The notes under the pieces were generated by a model. It was not told the origin of the DNA, ran no database searches, and saw nothing but the letters and a program-made list of their open reading frames with translations. DNA of 64,000 bases from Erysipelotrichales bacterium (GTDB lineage: Bacteria > Bacillota_I > Bacilli_A > RFN20 > CAG-826), in contig JAFLUZ010000003.1 of the NCBI GenBank assembly GCA_022508535.1, positions 56,745 through 120,744 of the forward strand, in the 5' to 3' direction. Made by a program: the position numbers and the translations under genes. Positions 57,402-64,000 of this stretch are shown piece after piece. Each line of letters starts with the position of its first letter. The stretch's first letter is position 1.

Positions 57402-58478
57402 ATGGAAGAAAAGTTACTTCAAAGATTAGAGGCAACTGTAGTTCGTTTAGAAGAAGTTGATCGATTATTGATGGATGAATCTACAATGAAAGATATGAAA
57501 AAGTTCCGTGATTTATCAAAGGAACGAGCAAATATTGGACCAGTTGTAGAAAAATTTTTAGAATACAAAAAAGTGATTACAGATAAAGAAGAAGCTATGA
57601 TGATGGCAAATGAGTCTGATGAAGAATTATCGACACTTGGAAAAGAAGAATTAAAAAGACTATCAGAACTAGAACCTAAAATTACTGATGAAATTAGAAT
57701 TATGCTTCTTCCTAAAGACCCTAATGATGATAAAAATATTATCGTAGAAATCCGTGGCGCTGTCGGTGGAGATGAAGCAAATATCTTCGCGGGAGATTTA
57801 TTTAGAATGTATACTCGTTATGCCGAAAAGCAAGGATGGAAAATTCAAATGGTCGATGAAGCACCTTCTGAAATGGGCGGATTTGCAATGGTTTCCTTTA
57901 TGGTAAAAGGAACTGGAGTCTATTCTAAATTGAAATTTGAATCTGGCGCACATCGTGTTCAACGCGTTCCAAAAACTGAAGCTCAAGGAAGAATTCATAC
58001 TTCAGTTGCAACAGTATTAGTAATGCCTGAAGCAGAAGAAGTCGAAATTGAGATAAGAAACGAAGATTTACAAGTCGATACATATCGTTCGCAAGGTGCT
58101 GGTGGACAAAACGTTAATAAAACTGAATCTGCAGTTCGTATTACTCACGTTCCAACAGGAATTGTCGTCGCATGTCAGGTAGAAAAATCACAAATTCAAA
58201 ACCGTGAAATTGCCATGAATATGTTAAGAGCTAAACTTTATGCAGCAAAACAAGCTGAACAAGATGAAAAAATTTCTTCTGAGCGTCGTTTGAAAATTGG
58301 AACAGGTGAGCGTTCTGAAAAAATTAGAACATATAACTATCCGCAAAATCGTGTAACGGATCATCGTATTAGCTTCACTGTGCAAAAACTAGATCGAGTT
58401 ATGGAAGGCGATTTGGAAGAGATATTAAATGCTTTAAATGATGCTGATCAACAAGATAAACTAGCAGGAGAACAATAA
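57402..58478 (+). CDS. prfA: Peptide chain release factor 1
   Basis: 358 residues, full length. The GGQ (234-236, in GAGGQNVNKTESAV) triggers hydrolysis of peptidyl-tRNA. The stop-recognition tripeptide position reads P-K-T (190-192), the PxT form of RF1, so it should read UAA and UAG. Start ATG 57402 follows AGTAGGGA; the upstream in-frame ATG at 57384 has no ribosome site. It is followed 1 base later by prmC, which methylates the GGQ Gln. Confidence 0.96.
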   Translation: MEEKLLQRLEATVVRLEEVDRLLMDESTMKDMKKFRDLSKERANIGPVVEKFLEYKKVITDKEEAMMMANESDEELSTLGKEELKRLSELEPKITDEIRIMLLPKDPNDDKNIIVEIRGAVGGDEANIFAGDLFRMYTRYAEKQGWKIQMVDEAPSEMGGFAMVSFMVKGTGVYSKLKFESGAHRVQRVPKTEAQGRIHTSVATVLVMPEAEEVEIEIRNEDLQVDTYRSQGAGGQNVNKTESAVRITHVPTGIVVACQVEKSQIQNREIAMNMLRAKLYAAKQAEQDEKISSERRLKIGTGERSEKIRTYNYPQNRVTDHRISFTVQKLDRVMEGDLEEILNALNDADQQDKLAGEQ

Positions 58479-58479
58479 A

Positions 58480-59322
58480 ATGCTATATCGTAAATTTTAC
58501 GAGCAAGCATATCATAAATATTTAAACGAGGAGAATATAAATGACTATATTCTCCGTGTTTTAATTATGGAAGTACAAGGAATGACTGGCGATATGTCAG
58601 AGTTTTTTCTTAGAGATGAAGAATTAAAAAACGAAGAAGTAATCAATAGTTATATTGAACGTGTTATTAAGGGTGAACCATATCAATATGTAATTAATAA
58701 AGCAAAGTTTTTAGATAATACATTTTATGTAGATCAAAACGTATTAATCCCAAGATTGGAAACAGAAGAATTGATTATAAATCTTATTAAAAATGTAAAA
58801 AATAAATATGGGGATAGAAAAATAAATATTTGTGATATTGGCACTGGTTCTGGATGTATTGCAATTTCTTTAAAACGTGCATTAGAAAATGCTGAAGTTT
58901 TTGCATCAGATATTTCTATTGCCGCTCTTAATGTAGCAAAGAAAAACGCCGACAATTTAGGAACGAAAGTTAACTTTCTGGTTGGGAATATGCTAGAGCC
59001 TATAATCGAAAGTAATATAAAATTTGATGTCTTGGTTTCCAATCCCCCTTACATTCAAAATAAAAAAGAAGTTGATAAATCTGTTTTAGATTATGAGCCA
59101 CATTTGGCACTTTTTGCTGAGAATGGCATTGATTATTATGAGATAATTTTAAAAGATGTTGCGAGAATTATGAATTCTAATAGTTTAATAGCTTTTGAAT
59201 TTAATTATGATCAAAAAGATAAAATTGAAGAATTAATAAAAAAATATATCAAAGATGCAGAATATTTATTCTATATGGATTTTGACAACAAATGGAGATA
59301 TGTAATTATAAGTATAAAATAA
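58480..59322 (+). CDS. prmC: Release factor glutamine methyltransferase PrmC
   Basis: 280 residues. An N-terminal helical domain that docks RF1 is followed by PRLETEEL, the SAM loop CDIGTGSGCIAIS near residue 124, and the catalytic SNPPYIQN near 186. PrmC methylates the Gln of GGQ in RF1 and RF2. Coupled to prfA. Confidence 0.95.
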   Translation: MLYRKFYEQAYHKYLNEENINDYILRVLIMEVQGMTGDMSEFFLRDEELKNEEVINSYIERVIKGEPYQYVINKAKFLDNTFYVDQNVLIPRLETEELIINLIKNVKNKYGDRKINICDIGTGSGCIAISLKRALENAEVFASDISIAALNVAKKNADNLGTKVNFLVGNMLEPIIESNIKFDVLVSNPPYIQNKKEVDKSVLDYEPHLALFAENGIDYYEIILKDVARIMNSNSLIAFEFNYDQKDKIEELIKKYIKDAEYLFYMDFDNKWRYVIISIK

Positions 59323-59357
59323 AATAATTTGCCCAAAGTTATTGTGGGTGATTAAAT

Positions 59358-59753
59358 ATGAAAGCTTTTTCGATTAGTCTTAGTGTACTTGCTTTGTCAG
59401 TAAGTGTTTTTTCTGCACTTTCTAGTGAGCCTTTTAAATACAAATATGAAATAACTGCGAATTCAAATCATGCCAGTGACATCTATAATTTATATGATTA
59501 TAAAGAAAAATTAATTGATATTTATGATGAAAATTTTTTACTTTTAAATGAAAAAGATCGTGAAAAGAAATTAATTTCCAGTATTGAGTTATTTAATATG
59601 GATAGTAATTGCCGTAGTTACTATGCATCTGGGACCATAGTTGTTCTTGTTGGTGATGCAGGGGGAATGACGATAAGCGGTGATCTTAGAAAAGATACTT
59701 GTGATGAAACTGTAATAAGAACAAAAATTATCTTATTTGATATTTTTCGATGA
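59358..59753 (+). CDS. Small secreted protein, unknown
   Basis: 131 residues, unrecognised. The hydrophobic N-terminus (about 4-21) is a likely signal peptide or anchor; the rest is polar with an Asp/Tyr/Lys-rich centre and a Cys pair (SNCRSYY, KDTCDE). GGGTGAT before the ATG supports translation. Located between prmC and tsaC. Confidence 0.6.
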   Translation: MKAFSISLSVLALSVSVFSALSSEPFKYKYEITANSNHASDIYNLYDYKEKLIDIYDENFLLLNEKDREKKLISSIELFNMDSNCRSYYASGTIVVLVGDAGGMTISGDLRKDTCDETVIRTKIILFDIFR

Positions 59754-59786
59754 AAACATGATAAAATACTACTTGTGGTGAAGAAC

Positions 59787-60398
59787 TTGGAAACGAAATT
59801 ATTGAAAGAAAACCAAATTATTGAAGCAAGTAGAATTTTATTAGATGGCGAAGTCCTAGCTTTTCCAACAGAAACAGTATTTGGACTTGGTGTAATATAT
59901 GATAACTTTGAAGCATTTAATAAATTGGTTATAGCAAAAAATAGACCTGCCGATAAACCTTTTACTTTAATGTGTAGTGACGTTTCTCAAATTGAAAAAG
60001 TGGCACTTATTGATGAGAGAGCAAGAAAGATTATTGAAAACTTAATGCCAGGTGAATTGACTTTACTTTTAAAACCTAGAGATGATATTTATCCATGGGT
60101 TAATCTTAATACCAATAAAATAGGTGTTCGAATTCCTAACCATGATTTTGCTCTTAGTTTGATTAGAACTGTTGGTAAACCGCTATTAGTTCCAAGTGCC
60201 AATCCAAGTGATGAGCAACCAGCGTTAGATTATATTGAAGCATTGAAATATTTTGATGGAAAAATTAGTGGAGTAATTCAAAGTGAGTCAAAAAGACAGA
60301 AACCTTCAACAATTATTGACCTTACTTCTGAAAATATTAAACTAATAAGAGAAGGTAATCTAAAACTTAAAGATATCTTAAAAGCATTGGAGGATTAG
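59787..60398 (+). CDS. tsaC: L-threonylcarbamoyladenylate synthase (TsaC/Sua5/YrdC)
   Basis: About 203 residues, YrdC domain only, without the Sua5 C-terminal part. The AFPTETVFGLGV, AKNRPADKPFTLM, GVRIPNH and SANPSDE segments are diagnostic. It makes the threonylcarbamoyl-AMP used by TsaD. GGTG at 59777-59780 points to the TTG at 59787; GTG 59775 and GTG 59778 lie upstream without a ribosome site, so the start is not certain. Confidence 0.92.
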   Translation: METKLLKENQIIEASRILLDGEVLAFPTETVFGLGVIYDNFEAFNKLVIAKNRPADKPFTLMCSDVSQIEKVALIDERARKIIENLMPGELTLLLKPRDDIYPWVNLNTNKIGVRIPNHDFALSLIRTVGKPLLVPSANPSDEQPALDYIEALKYFDGKISGVIQSESKRQKPSTIIDLTSENIKLIREGNLKLKDILKALED

Positions 60399-60400
60399 TT

Positions 60401-60841
60401 ATGAAGTTTTCAATTGGGTGTGACCATGGTGGTTATGAATATAAGATGGAAATAATTAGATACTTGGAGTCAATTGGTCATCAAGTTATTGACTGTGGAA
60501 CATTTTCTAAGGATTCATGCCATTACCCAGAATTTGCTATTAAAGCTGCTGAAATGGTAAAAGATGGGAAAGTAGATCGTGGTATTGTTGTTTGTAGATC
60601 AGGTGAAGGGGTATCAATTGCTGCTAATAAGGTAAAAGGAGTGCGCTGTGCTTTAGCATATAATGAAACAGTAGCAAGACTTTGTAGAGAACATAATGAT
60701 GCAAATATGATTGCCTTTGGTGCAGACTATTTTTCTTTAGAAGAAGTGAAAAGGATGCTTGATCAATTTATAAAAGCAGAATTTGCTAAAGGAAACCATG
60801 AAACGCGAGTTAATATAATAAAGAATTACGAAAATAAATAG
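60401..60841 (+). CDS. rpiB: Ribose-5-phosphate isomerase B family
   Basis: 146 residues, RpiB/LacA/LacB fold. CDHGGYEYK (7-15), HYPEFA and a catalytic Cys 65 loop with SIAANKVKGVRCAL are present. The loop reads CRSGEG where RpiB has CGTGIG, so Gly-to-Arg and Ile-to-Glu changes lie right beside the catalytic Cys; the preferred sugar phosphate could differ. It follows tsaC by 2 bases and ends at a terminator. Confidence 0.85.
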   Translation: MKFSIGCDHGGYEYKMEIIRYLESIGHQVIDCGTFSKDSCHYPEFAIKAAEMVKDGKVDRGIVVCRSGEGVSIAANKVKGVRCALAYNETVARLCREHNDANMIAFGADYFSLEEVKRMLDQFIKAEFAKGNHETRVNIIKNYENK

Positions 60842-60869
60842 TGAGCGATCACTATTTTTTATTTTTTTT
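60836..60869 (+). terminator. Rho-independent terminator with GCGA tetraloop
   Basis: AAATAGTGA (60836-60844), loop GCGA, TCACTATTT (60849-60857), then long T runs to 60869. The left arm contains the rpiB stop codon. Confidence 0.9.
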
Positions 60870-60897
60870 GTATAAGTTGCTTTAATTTGGACAAAAT
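60870..60897 (+). promoter_or_regulatory. Sigma-F-like (forespore) promoter of the spoIIQ-like gene
   Basis: GTATA (60870-60874), 14-nt spacer, GGACAAAAT (60889-60897). The Bacillus sigma-F consensus is GYATA and GGNNANAHT, and every defined position fits. It directly follows a terminator and lies 18 bases before the ATG, where no sigma-A -10 is seen. In Bacillus spoIIQ itself is a sigma-F gene. Confidence 0.6.
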
Positions 60898-60915
60898 GAA
60901 ATTGAGGTGATTAAT

Positions 60916-61635
60916 ATGCCAGAAAATTCAAAAAAGGATGTTACAACAAAAAATAAAAAGAAAAAGAAATTTAGAGATGATGCTAAAATTGGTATTGCCA
61001 TTGCTGCATCAGCAGTTCTATTCTTCGGATGTATTTATGCAATAGGTAGAGGACTAGATGATGAACCTGTGGGTGGATTAGTTTCTAATCAAACATCTAC
61101 TAGTACACCTAATAGTACTGGGACTGGAAATTCTACTAATAATCCAAATAGCACAGCAAATAGTACTTTTGATCCATCAAAAGAAACAGTCAATAAACCT
61201 TATATGGTAGATTTAACTTTAAGTCGTCCATTCTATGATTCAAATTTATCAGTTGAAGAAAGAATGAATGCAATTGTAAATTTACCTGGTGAAGAAACTT
61301 ATTTTAAGAGCCAAGGTGAAGACTATTCTTCTAGTAATACTTTTGATGTCTATGCTTCATTCTCGGGTAAAGTTGTTAAAACAGAAAATAATACAATTTA
61401 TGGAAATGTTGTATGGATTCAACATGAGTCTGGTGTAATAGCCATTTATGCTTCTTTAGGTGAAGTTAAAGTTAATAATAATCAACAAGTAAAGCAAAAT
61501 GATATTATTGGTAAATCTGGAACATCAACATATACACGAGAAATTGGAACTGAAACATTACATTTTGAATTAGCAAAAGACGAACAACCGATTAATCCTA
61601 AAACATCCTATGGGCAATTAGTCAAAAATTTATAA
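60916..61635 (+). CDS. spoIIQ: SpoIIQ-like membrane protein with degenerate LytM domain
   Basis: 239 residues. A Lys-rich cytoplasmic start, one membrane segment (about 24-45), a Ser/Thr/Asn linker (50-95), and a LytM/M23 fold (about 130-230). The segment FDVYASFSGKVVKTENN, then VWIQHESGVIAIYASLGEVKV, KQNDIIGKSGTST, LHFEL and INP runs parallel to Bacillus SpoIIQ. The zinc ligands are lost: no H-x(n)-D in the first motif and T-L-H instead of H-x-H, so it is not an active peptidase. SpoIIQ binds SpoIIIAH across the forespore septum. ATG 60916 follows GAGGTGAT. Sporulation use is inferred from family and promoter. Confidence 0.78.
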   Translation: MPENSKKDVTTKNKKKKKFRDDAKIGIAIAASAVLFFGCIYAIGRGLDDEPVGGLVSNQTSTSTPNSTGTGNSTNNPNSTANSTFDPSKETVNKPYMVDLTLSRPFYDSNLSVEERMNAIVNLPGEETYFKSQGEDYSSSNTFDVYASFSGKVVKTENNTIYGNVVWIQHESGVIAIYASLGEVKVNNNQQVKQNDIIGKSGTSTYTREIGTETLHFELAKDEQPINPKTSYGQLVKNL

Positions 61636-61641
61636 ATTAAT

Positions 61642-61670
61642 AAAAAGTTCAGGAAAACTGAACTTTTTTT
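61642..61670 (+). terminator. Rho-independent terminator
   Basis: AAAAAGTTCAG (61642-61652), loop GAAAA, CTGAACTTTTT (61658-61668), then TT. Confidence 0.9.
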
Positions 61671-61695
61671 ATTTTTGCATGACTATAAGTAATAT

Positions 61696-62841
61696 ATGGA
61701 GGAAAAATTTATTTGTCCCAAATGTGGGAATAGAGATCCAAAATATTTTGGCTACTTAAATGGCAAAGTATATTGCCGCAGTTGTATCACTTTTAGAGGA
61801 GATGATGTTGAATATACAGCAAGAAAAACAGAACAAATAGATTTTAAATTAAATTTTGAATTAAGTGATAGACAAAAAGAGATTTCAAAAACTACTTTAG
61901 AAAATTATAAAAACGGAATCAATACATTAATCTATGCAGTGACTGGAGCTGGTAAAACTGAAATAGTATATGAAACAATAGCGTTTGTATTGAGTTTGGG
62001 CAAAACAGTTGGGTTTGCAATACCTAGAAAAGATGTAGTTATTGAACTATTACCAAGACTTCAAAAGGCATTTGATAACAAAAAAGTTATTGCGGTTTAC
62101 GGTGGACATCATAACGAGTTAAAAGGAGATATAGTGTTGCTTACTACTCATCAATTATATAGATATAAAAATTATTTTGATCTATTAATTGTTGATGAAA
62201 TTGATGCTTTTCCATATCAAAATAACGAACTCTTAGAATCTTTTTTTGTTAAATCTATTCGCCATAACTACATTTATATGAGTGCAACACCAAGCAATAG
62301 GATTAAAGAGTTATTTAAAAGCGAAGGATATTCAATGTTAACTTTATTTTCTAGATTCCATAATCATAGTCTTATTGTTCCAAAGGTAAAAAAAATTTCC
62401 GACACTTTGCAATATTTATTTGTCTTAAAATTATTAAGAAATTATCATAAATTAAAAAAAAGAGTTTTGATTTTTGTTCCAACAATAGGTATGAGTAAGA
62501 AAGTTTTTGATTTTTTAAAATTATTTTTTAAAAATATAAATTATGTAAACTCTAAACGAGAAAATAAAGATCAAATACTTAATGATTTTCGTGATAAGAA
62601 AATTATGTTTATTGTTACAACATCAATTTTAGAACGAGGAATTACTATAGACGATTTACAAGTTGTGGTCTTGTTTTCTAATCACATCGTTTACTCTAGT
62701 CAATCTTTAATTCAAATTGCTGGTAGAGTTGGTAGAAATATTAATCATCCATCCGGAGATGTTTATTTTTTAACAAATGAAATTACTGAAAACATTAAAG
62801 ACGCAATTAAAGAAATCAATTACTGCAACAGCAATATGTAA
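61696..62841 (+). CDS. comFA: ComFA-like DEAD-box helicase of late competence
   Basis: 381 residues. A four-Cys zinc finger (CPKCGNRDP and CRSC, about 8-30), Walker A YAVTGAGKTE near residue 74, VDEIDAF, SATPS, and the C-terminal helicase domain with TSILERGIT and QIAGRVGR complete the set. ComFA pulls DNA in during transformation. The start is odd: ATG 61696 lacks any ribosome site, yet a perfect GGAGG at 61698-61702 lies inside and points to an in-frame ATT at 61711. comFC overlaps its 3' end. Confidence 0.9.
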   Translation: MEEKFICPKCGNRDPKYFGYLNGKVYCRSCITFRGDDVEYTARKTEQIDFKLNFELSDRQKEISKTTLENYKNGINTLIYAVTGAGKTEIVYETIAFVLSLGKTVGFAIPRKDVVIELLPRLQKAFDNKKVIAVYGGHHNELKGDIVLLTTHQLYRYKNYFDLLIVDEIDAFPYQNNELLESFFVKSIRHNYIYMSATPSNRIKELFKSEGYSMLTLFSRFHNHSLIVPKVKKISDTLQYLFVLKLLRNYHKLKKRVLIFVPTIGMSKKVFDFLKLFFKNINYVNSKRENKDQILNDFRDKKIMFIVTTSILERGITIDDLQVVVLFSNHIVYSSQSLIQIAGRVGRNINHPSGDVYFLTNEITENIKDAIKEINYCNSNM

Positions 62842-63424
62842 AGTTTGTTTTAAAGATATTGATTTTGGATTAGATTCAATAATTTGTAATAAATGCTTTA
62901 ATAACCTAGATTGTATTTATGAACAATTTTTTATTAAAAACACTAGTGGTTTATGTATATATAATTACGATGAAACATTTACAAATTTACTTTATCGTTT
63001 TAAAGGATGCTTTGACTATGAACTGAAGGATGTTTTTTTGAATAGGCAAAAAAACTATTTAAAAATTAGATACTTTAATTTTGTCTTAATTCCTATTCCG
63101 TCTTGGAAGGGAGAAGATGATATAAGAGGCTTTAATCATGTCGAAGAAATTTTTAAATCTTTGAATCTTCCAATGATTAAATGTTTGAGAAAAAAAGAAA
63201 AATTCAAACAAAGTAATTTAAACAAGCAAGAAAGAAAAAAGATAAAACAAAAAATAGAGGTTATTGATGGCGAATTGTTGCAAAACAAAAATGTTTTAAT
63301 TGTAGATGATGTAATGACTACTGGATCTACTATAAATGCTGCAATTGAGTTGCTTGCTCAATATCAACCTAAAAATATTAAAGTATTAGTTTTAGCGCGA
63401 AAATGTCGAAAAAATAAAAAATAA
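62777..63424 (+). CDS. comFC: ComFC-like phosphoribosyltransferase-fold competence protein
   Basis: 215 residues. A four-Cys zinc finger near residues 21-40 (CKVCFKD and CNKC), an IPIPSWKGEDDIRGFNH segment and the PRPP-loop LIVDDVMTTGST near 170-182 define ComFC/ComF. It overlaps comFA by 65 bases, and its ATG has no visible ribosome site, so the true start may lie later, near the Cys cluster. No in-frame ATG, GTG or TTG is seen between 62777 and 62832. ComFC works with ComFA in natural transformation. Confidence 0.88.
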   Translation: MKLLKTLKTQLKKSITATAICKVCFKDIDFGLDSIICNKCFNNLDCIYEQFFIKNTSGLCIYNYDETFTNLLYRFKGCFDYELKDVFLNRQKNYLKIRYFNFVLIPIPSWKGEDDIRGFNHVEEIFKSLNLPMIKCLRKKEKFKQSNLNKQERKKIKQKIEVIDGELLQNKNVLIVDDVMTTGSTINAAIELLAQYQPKNIKVLVLARKCRKNKK

Positions 63425-63497
63425 GTCGAGTGATATTTCTTTGAAAGAAAGTAGCAAAATTTATAATTAATGTATAAGCAGGAAAGGTGGTATAAGT

Positions 63498-63698
63498 ATG
63501 ATAGGAAAAGTTAAATGGTTTAATGCTGAAAAAGGATTTGGCTTTATTAATCGTGGTGAGGGCCCAGATATCTTCGTTCATTATTCACAAATTATGGAAG
63601 ATGGATATCGCACTCTTGATGAAGGACAAGAAGTCGAGTTTGAATTATTAGAAACCAATCGTGGTCTTCAAGCAAAAAACGTTATAAAAATTATTTAA
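63498..63698 (+). CDS. cspA: Cold-shock protein (CSD fold)
   Basis: 66 residues, a single cold-shock domain. RNP1 KGFGFI and RNP2 DIFVHYS, with KVKWFN before them, are intact, so it binds single-stranded RNA and DNA as an RNA chaperone. A GGAAAGGTGG ribosome site precedes the ATG and the gene ends at its own terminator. The 5' leader (from about 63425) is not long enough to tell whether it is a cold-regulated one. Confidence 0.95.
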   Translation: MIGKVKWFNAEKGFGFINRGEGPDIFVHYSQIMEDGYRTLDEGQEVEFELLETNRGLQAKNVIKII

Positions 63699-63710
63699 AT
63701 TATTGAAAAT

Positions 63711-63738
63711 ACAGGCGCTCACGCACCTGTGTTTTTTA
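63711..63738 (+). terminator. Rho-independent terminator of the cold-shock gene
   Basis: ACAGG (63711-63715) pairs with CCTGT (63726-63730), with inner GC/GC pairs after one mismatch, then a T run to 63737. Confidence 0.7.
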
Positions 63739-63819
63739 TTAATAATCACCAATCTTGCTTTAAATTTTTATAAAAAAAAGATTATTTTTTACGATTTAAT
63801 AATTTGTCTCACCTATAAG

Positions 63820-63873
63820 TATAATAGGGGCCTAGAAAAGTCTAGGCGCGCAAAACTCCTATGCTAAAAGGAG
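63820..63873 (+). promoter_or_regulatory. Promoter and structured leader at the right end
   Basis: TATAAT at 63820-63825 with a weak -35. A GCCTAGA / TCTAGGC hairpin with an AAAG loop (63830-63847) starts at the predicted transcription start. Next, CTCCT (63856-63860) can pair with AGGAG (63869-63873), the ribosome site of a 12-codon reading frame. The leader looks able to hide its first ribosome site. Confidence 0.55.
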
Positions 63874-63882
63874 ATGATGTCT

Positions 63883-63921
63883 ATGAGAACTAAAAAACTC
63901 ACTGATGGAATCTCTAAGTAA
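63883..63921 (+). CDS. 12-residue leader peptide (possible)
   Basis: ATG 63883 to TAA 63921 encodes MRTKKLTDGISK. AAAAGGAG at 63866-63873 sits 9 nt before the ATG, a strong site for so short a frame, and a second AAGGAG follows straight after the stop for the next gene. It could be a regulatory leader peptide; nothing is known of it. Confidence 0.4.
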   Translation: MRTKKLTDGISK

Positions 63922-63935
63922 GGAAGGAGATTTCA

Positions 63936-64000
63936 TTGGTGAGTAATCTTATCAATATTGCAAGTATAATTGTGAATTTAATAAGCATTATAACTACAAT
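63936..64000 (+). CDS. Start of an unknown hydrophobic protein (cut by window end)
   Basis: Only about 21 codons are visible. AAGGAG at 63924-63929 points to TTG 63936 or GTG 63939. The readable part, starting at GTG, is VSNLINIASIIVNLISIITT, which would be a membrane segment. No family can be assigned. Confidence 0.5.
   Translation, partial: MVSNLINIASIIVNLISIITT

Overview
The window is strongly AT-rich DNA from a low-GC Gram-positive bacterium. It reads with the standard bacterial code: TGA ends genes at 13456-13458 (+) and at 52958-52956 (-), and Trp is TGG. The gene set points to Bacillota, class Bacilli, perhaps an uncultured gut lineage near the Mollicutes/Erysipelotrichia border. Clues are dnaX-ebfC-recR-tmk-holB-ricT-rsmI order, AsnRS plus GatCAB, ThiT under a TPP riboswitch, comFA/comFC and an exopolysaccharide locus. 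This placement is inference. Ribosome-binding sites are AGGAGG or, very often, GGTGAT 4-7 nt before the start, and many promoters carry an extended TGn-TATAAT -10.

Layout. 1-5.8 kb: a four-helix membrane protein, ung, a GerQ-like spore-coat protein, TPP riboswitch-thiT, a DUF3137 protein, an Ntdp-like phosphatase and a ferredoxin-NADP reductase. 5.9-8.4 kb: tsaE-tsaB-rimI-tsaD. 8.4-13.5 kb: asnS, an unknown membrane-anchored protein, a three-gene membrane-protein operon on the minus strand and a thioredoxin-like lipoprotein. 13.5-21 kb: pcrA-ligA-gatCAB. 21-23.7 kb: two unrecognised membrane proteins. 23.7-28.8 kb: a five-gene operon behind a perfect consensus promoter (CotH-family lipoprotein, cyclophilin-like lipoprotein, iron-sulfur flavoprotein-like oxidoreductase, low-molecular-weight phosphatase, SAM-dependent enzyme). 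28.8-30.5 kb: Sfp-type phosphopantetheinyl transferase and an isolated, GC-richer Bro-N/DinD-like gene. 30.5-33.8 kb: a DJ-1 protein, then two paralogous lipid kinases flanking a PlsC acyltransferase. 33.8-38 kb: copper module csoR-copA (with CopZ fused to CopA), a DtxR/MntR-type regulator and a ZIP transporter. 39-49.9 kb: exopolysaccharide locus and an ABC exporter. 50-57.2 kb: a housekeeping minus-strand operon read from dnaX to a HAD phosphatase. 57.4-64 kb: prfA-prmC, tsaC, rpiB, a SpoIIQ-like protein, comFA-comFC, a cold-shock gene and the start of an unidentified hydrophobic gene.

How genes work together. TsaC (59787) with TsaB/TsaD/TsaE (5886-8401) gives the whole bacterial t6A tRNA-modification set. 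GatCAB makes Gln-tRNA by transamidation while AsnRS charges Asn directly. DnaX, HolB, LigA, PcrA, RecR, Tmk and Ung are replication and repair. CsoR, the CopA/CopZ fusion and a CsoR-type operator form a self-regulated copper-efflux unit. The EPS locus has initiating transferase, three glycosyltransferases, Wzy-like, Wzx-like and Wzz-like proteins, plus a BY-kinase-like protein with no P-loop.

The most interesting signal is a trace of endospore biology. One gene encodes a SpoIIQ-like degenerate LytM protein preceded by a sequence matching the forespore sigma-F promoter consensus. Another encodes a GerQ-like coat protein preceded by a sigma-E-like promoter. Other notable points are two genes with strong internal ribosome-binding sites that should yield a second, shorter product (CopZ from copA; a cytosolic cyclophilin-like protein from a lipoprotein gene). 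I saw no tRNA, rRNA, CRISPR array or insertion sequence. There is no gene-free stretch over 300 bases except possibly the right end (63699-64000), which is described.
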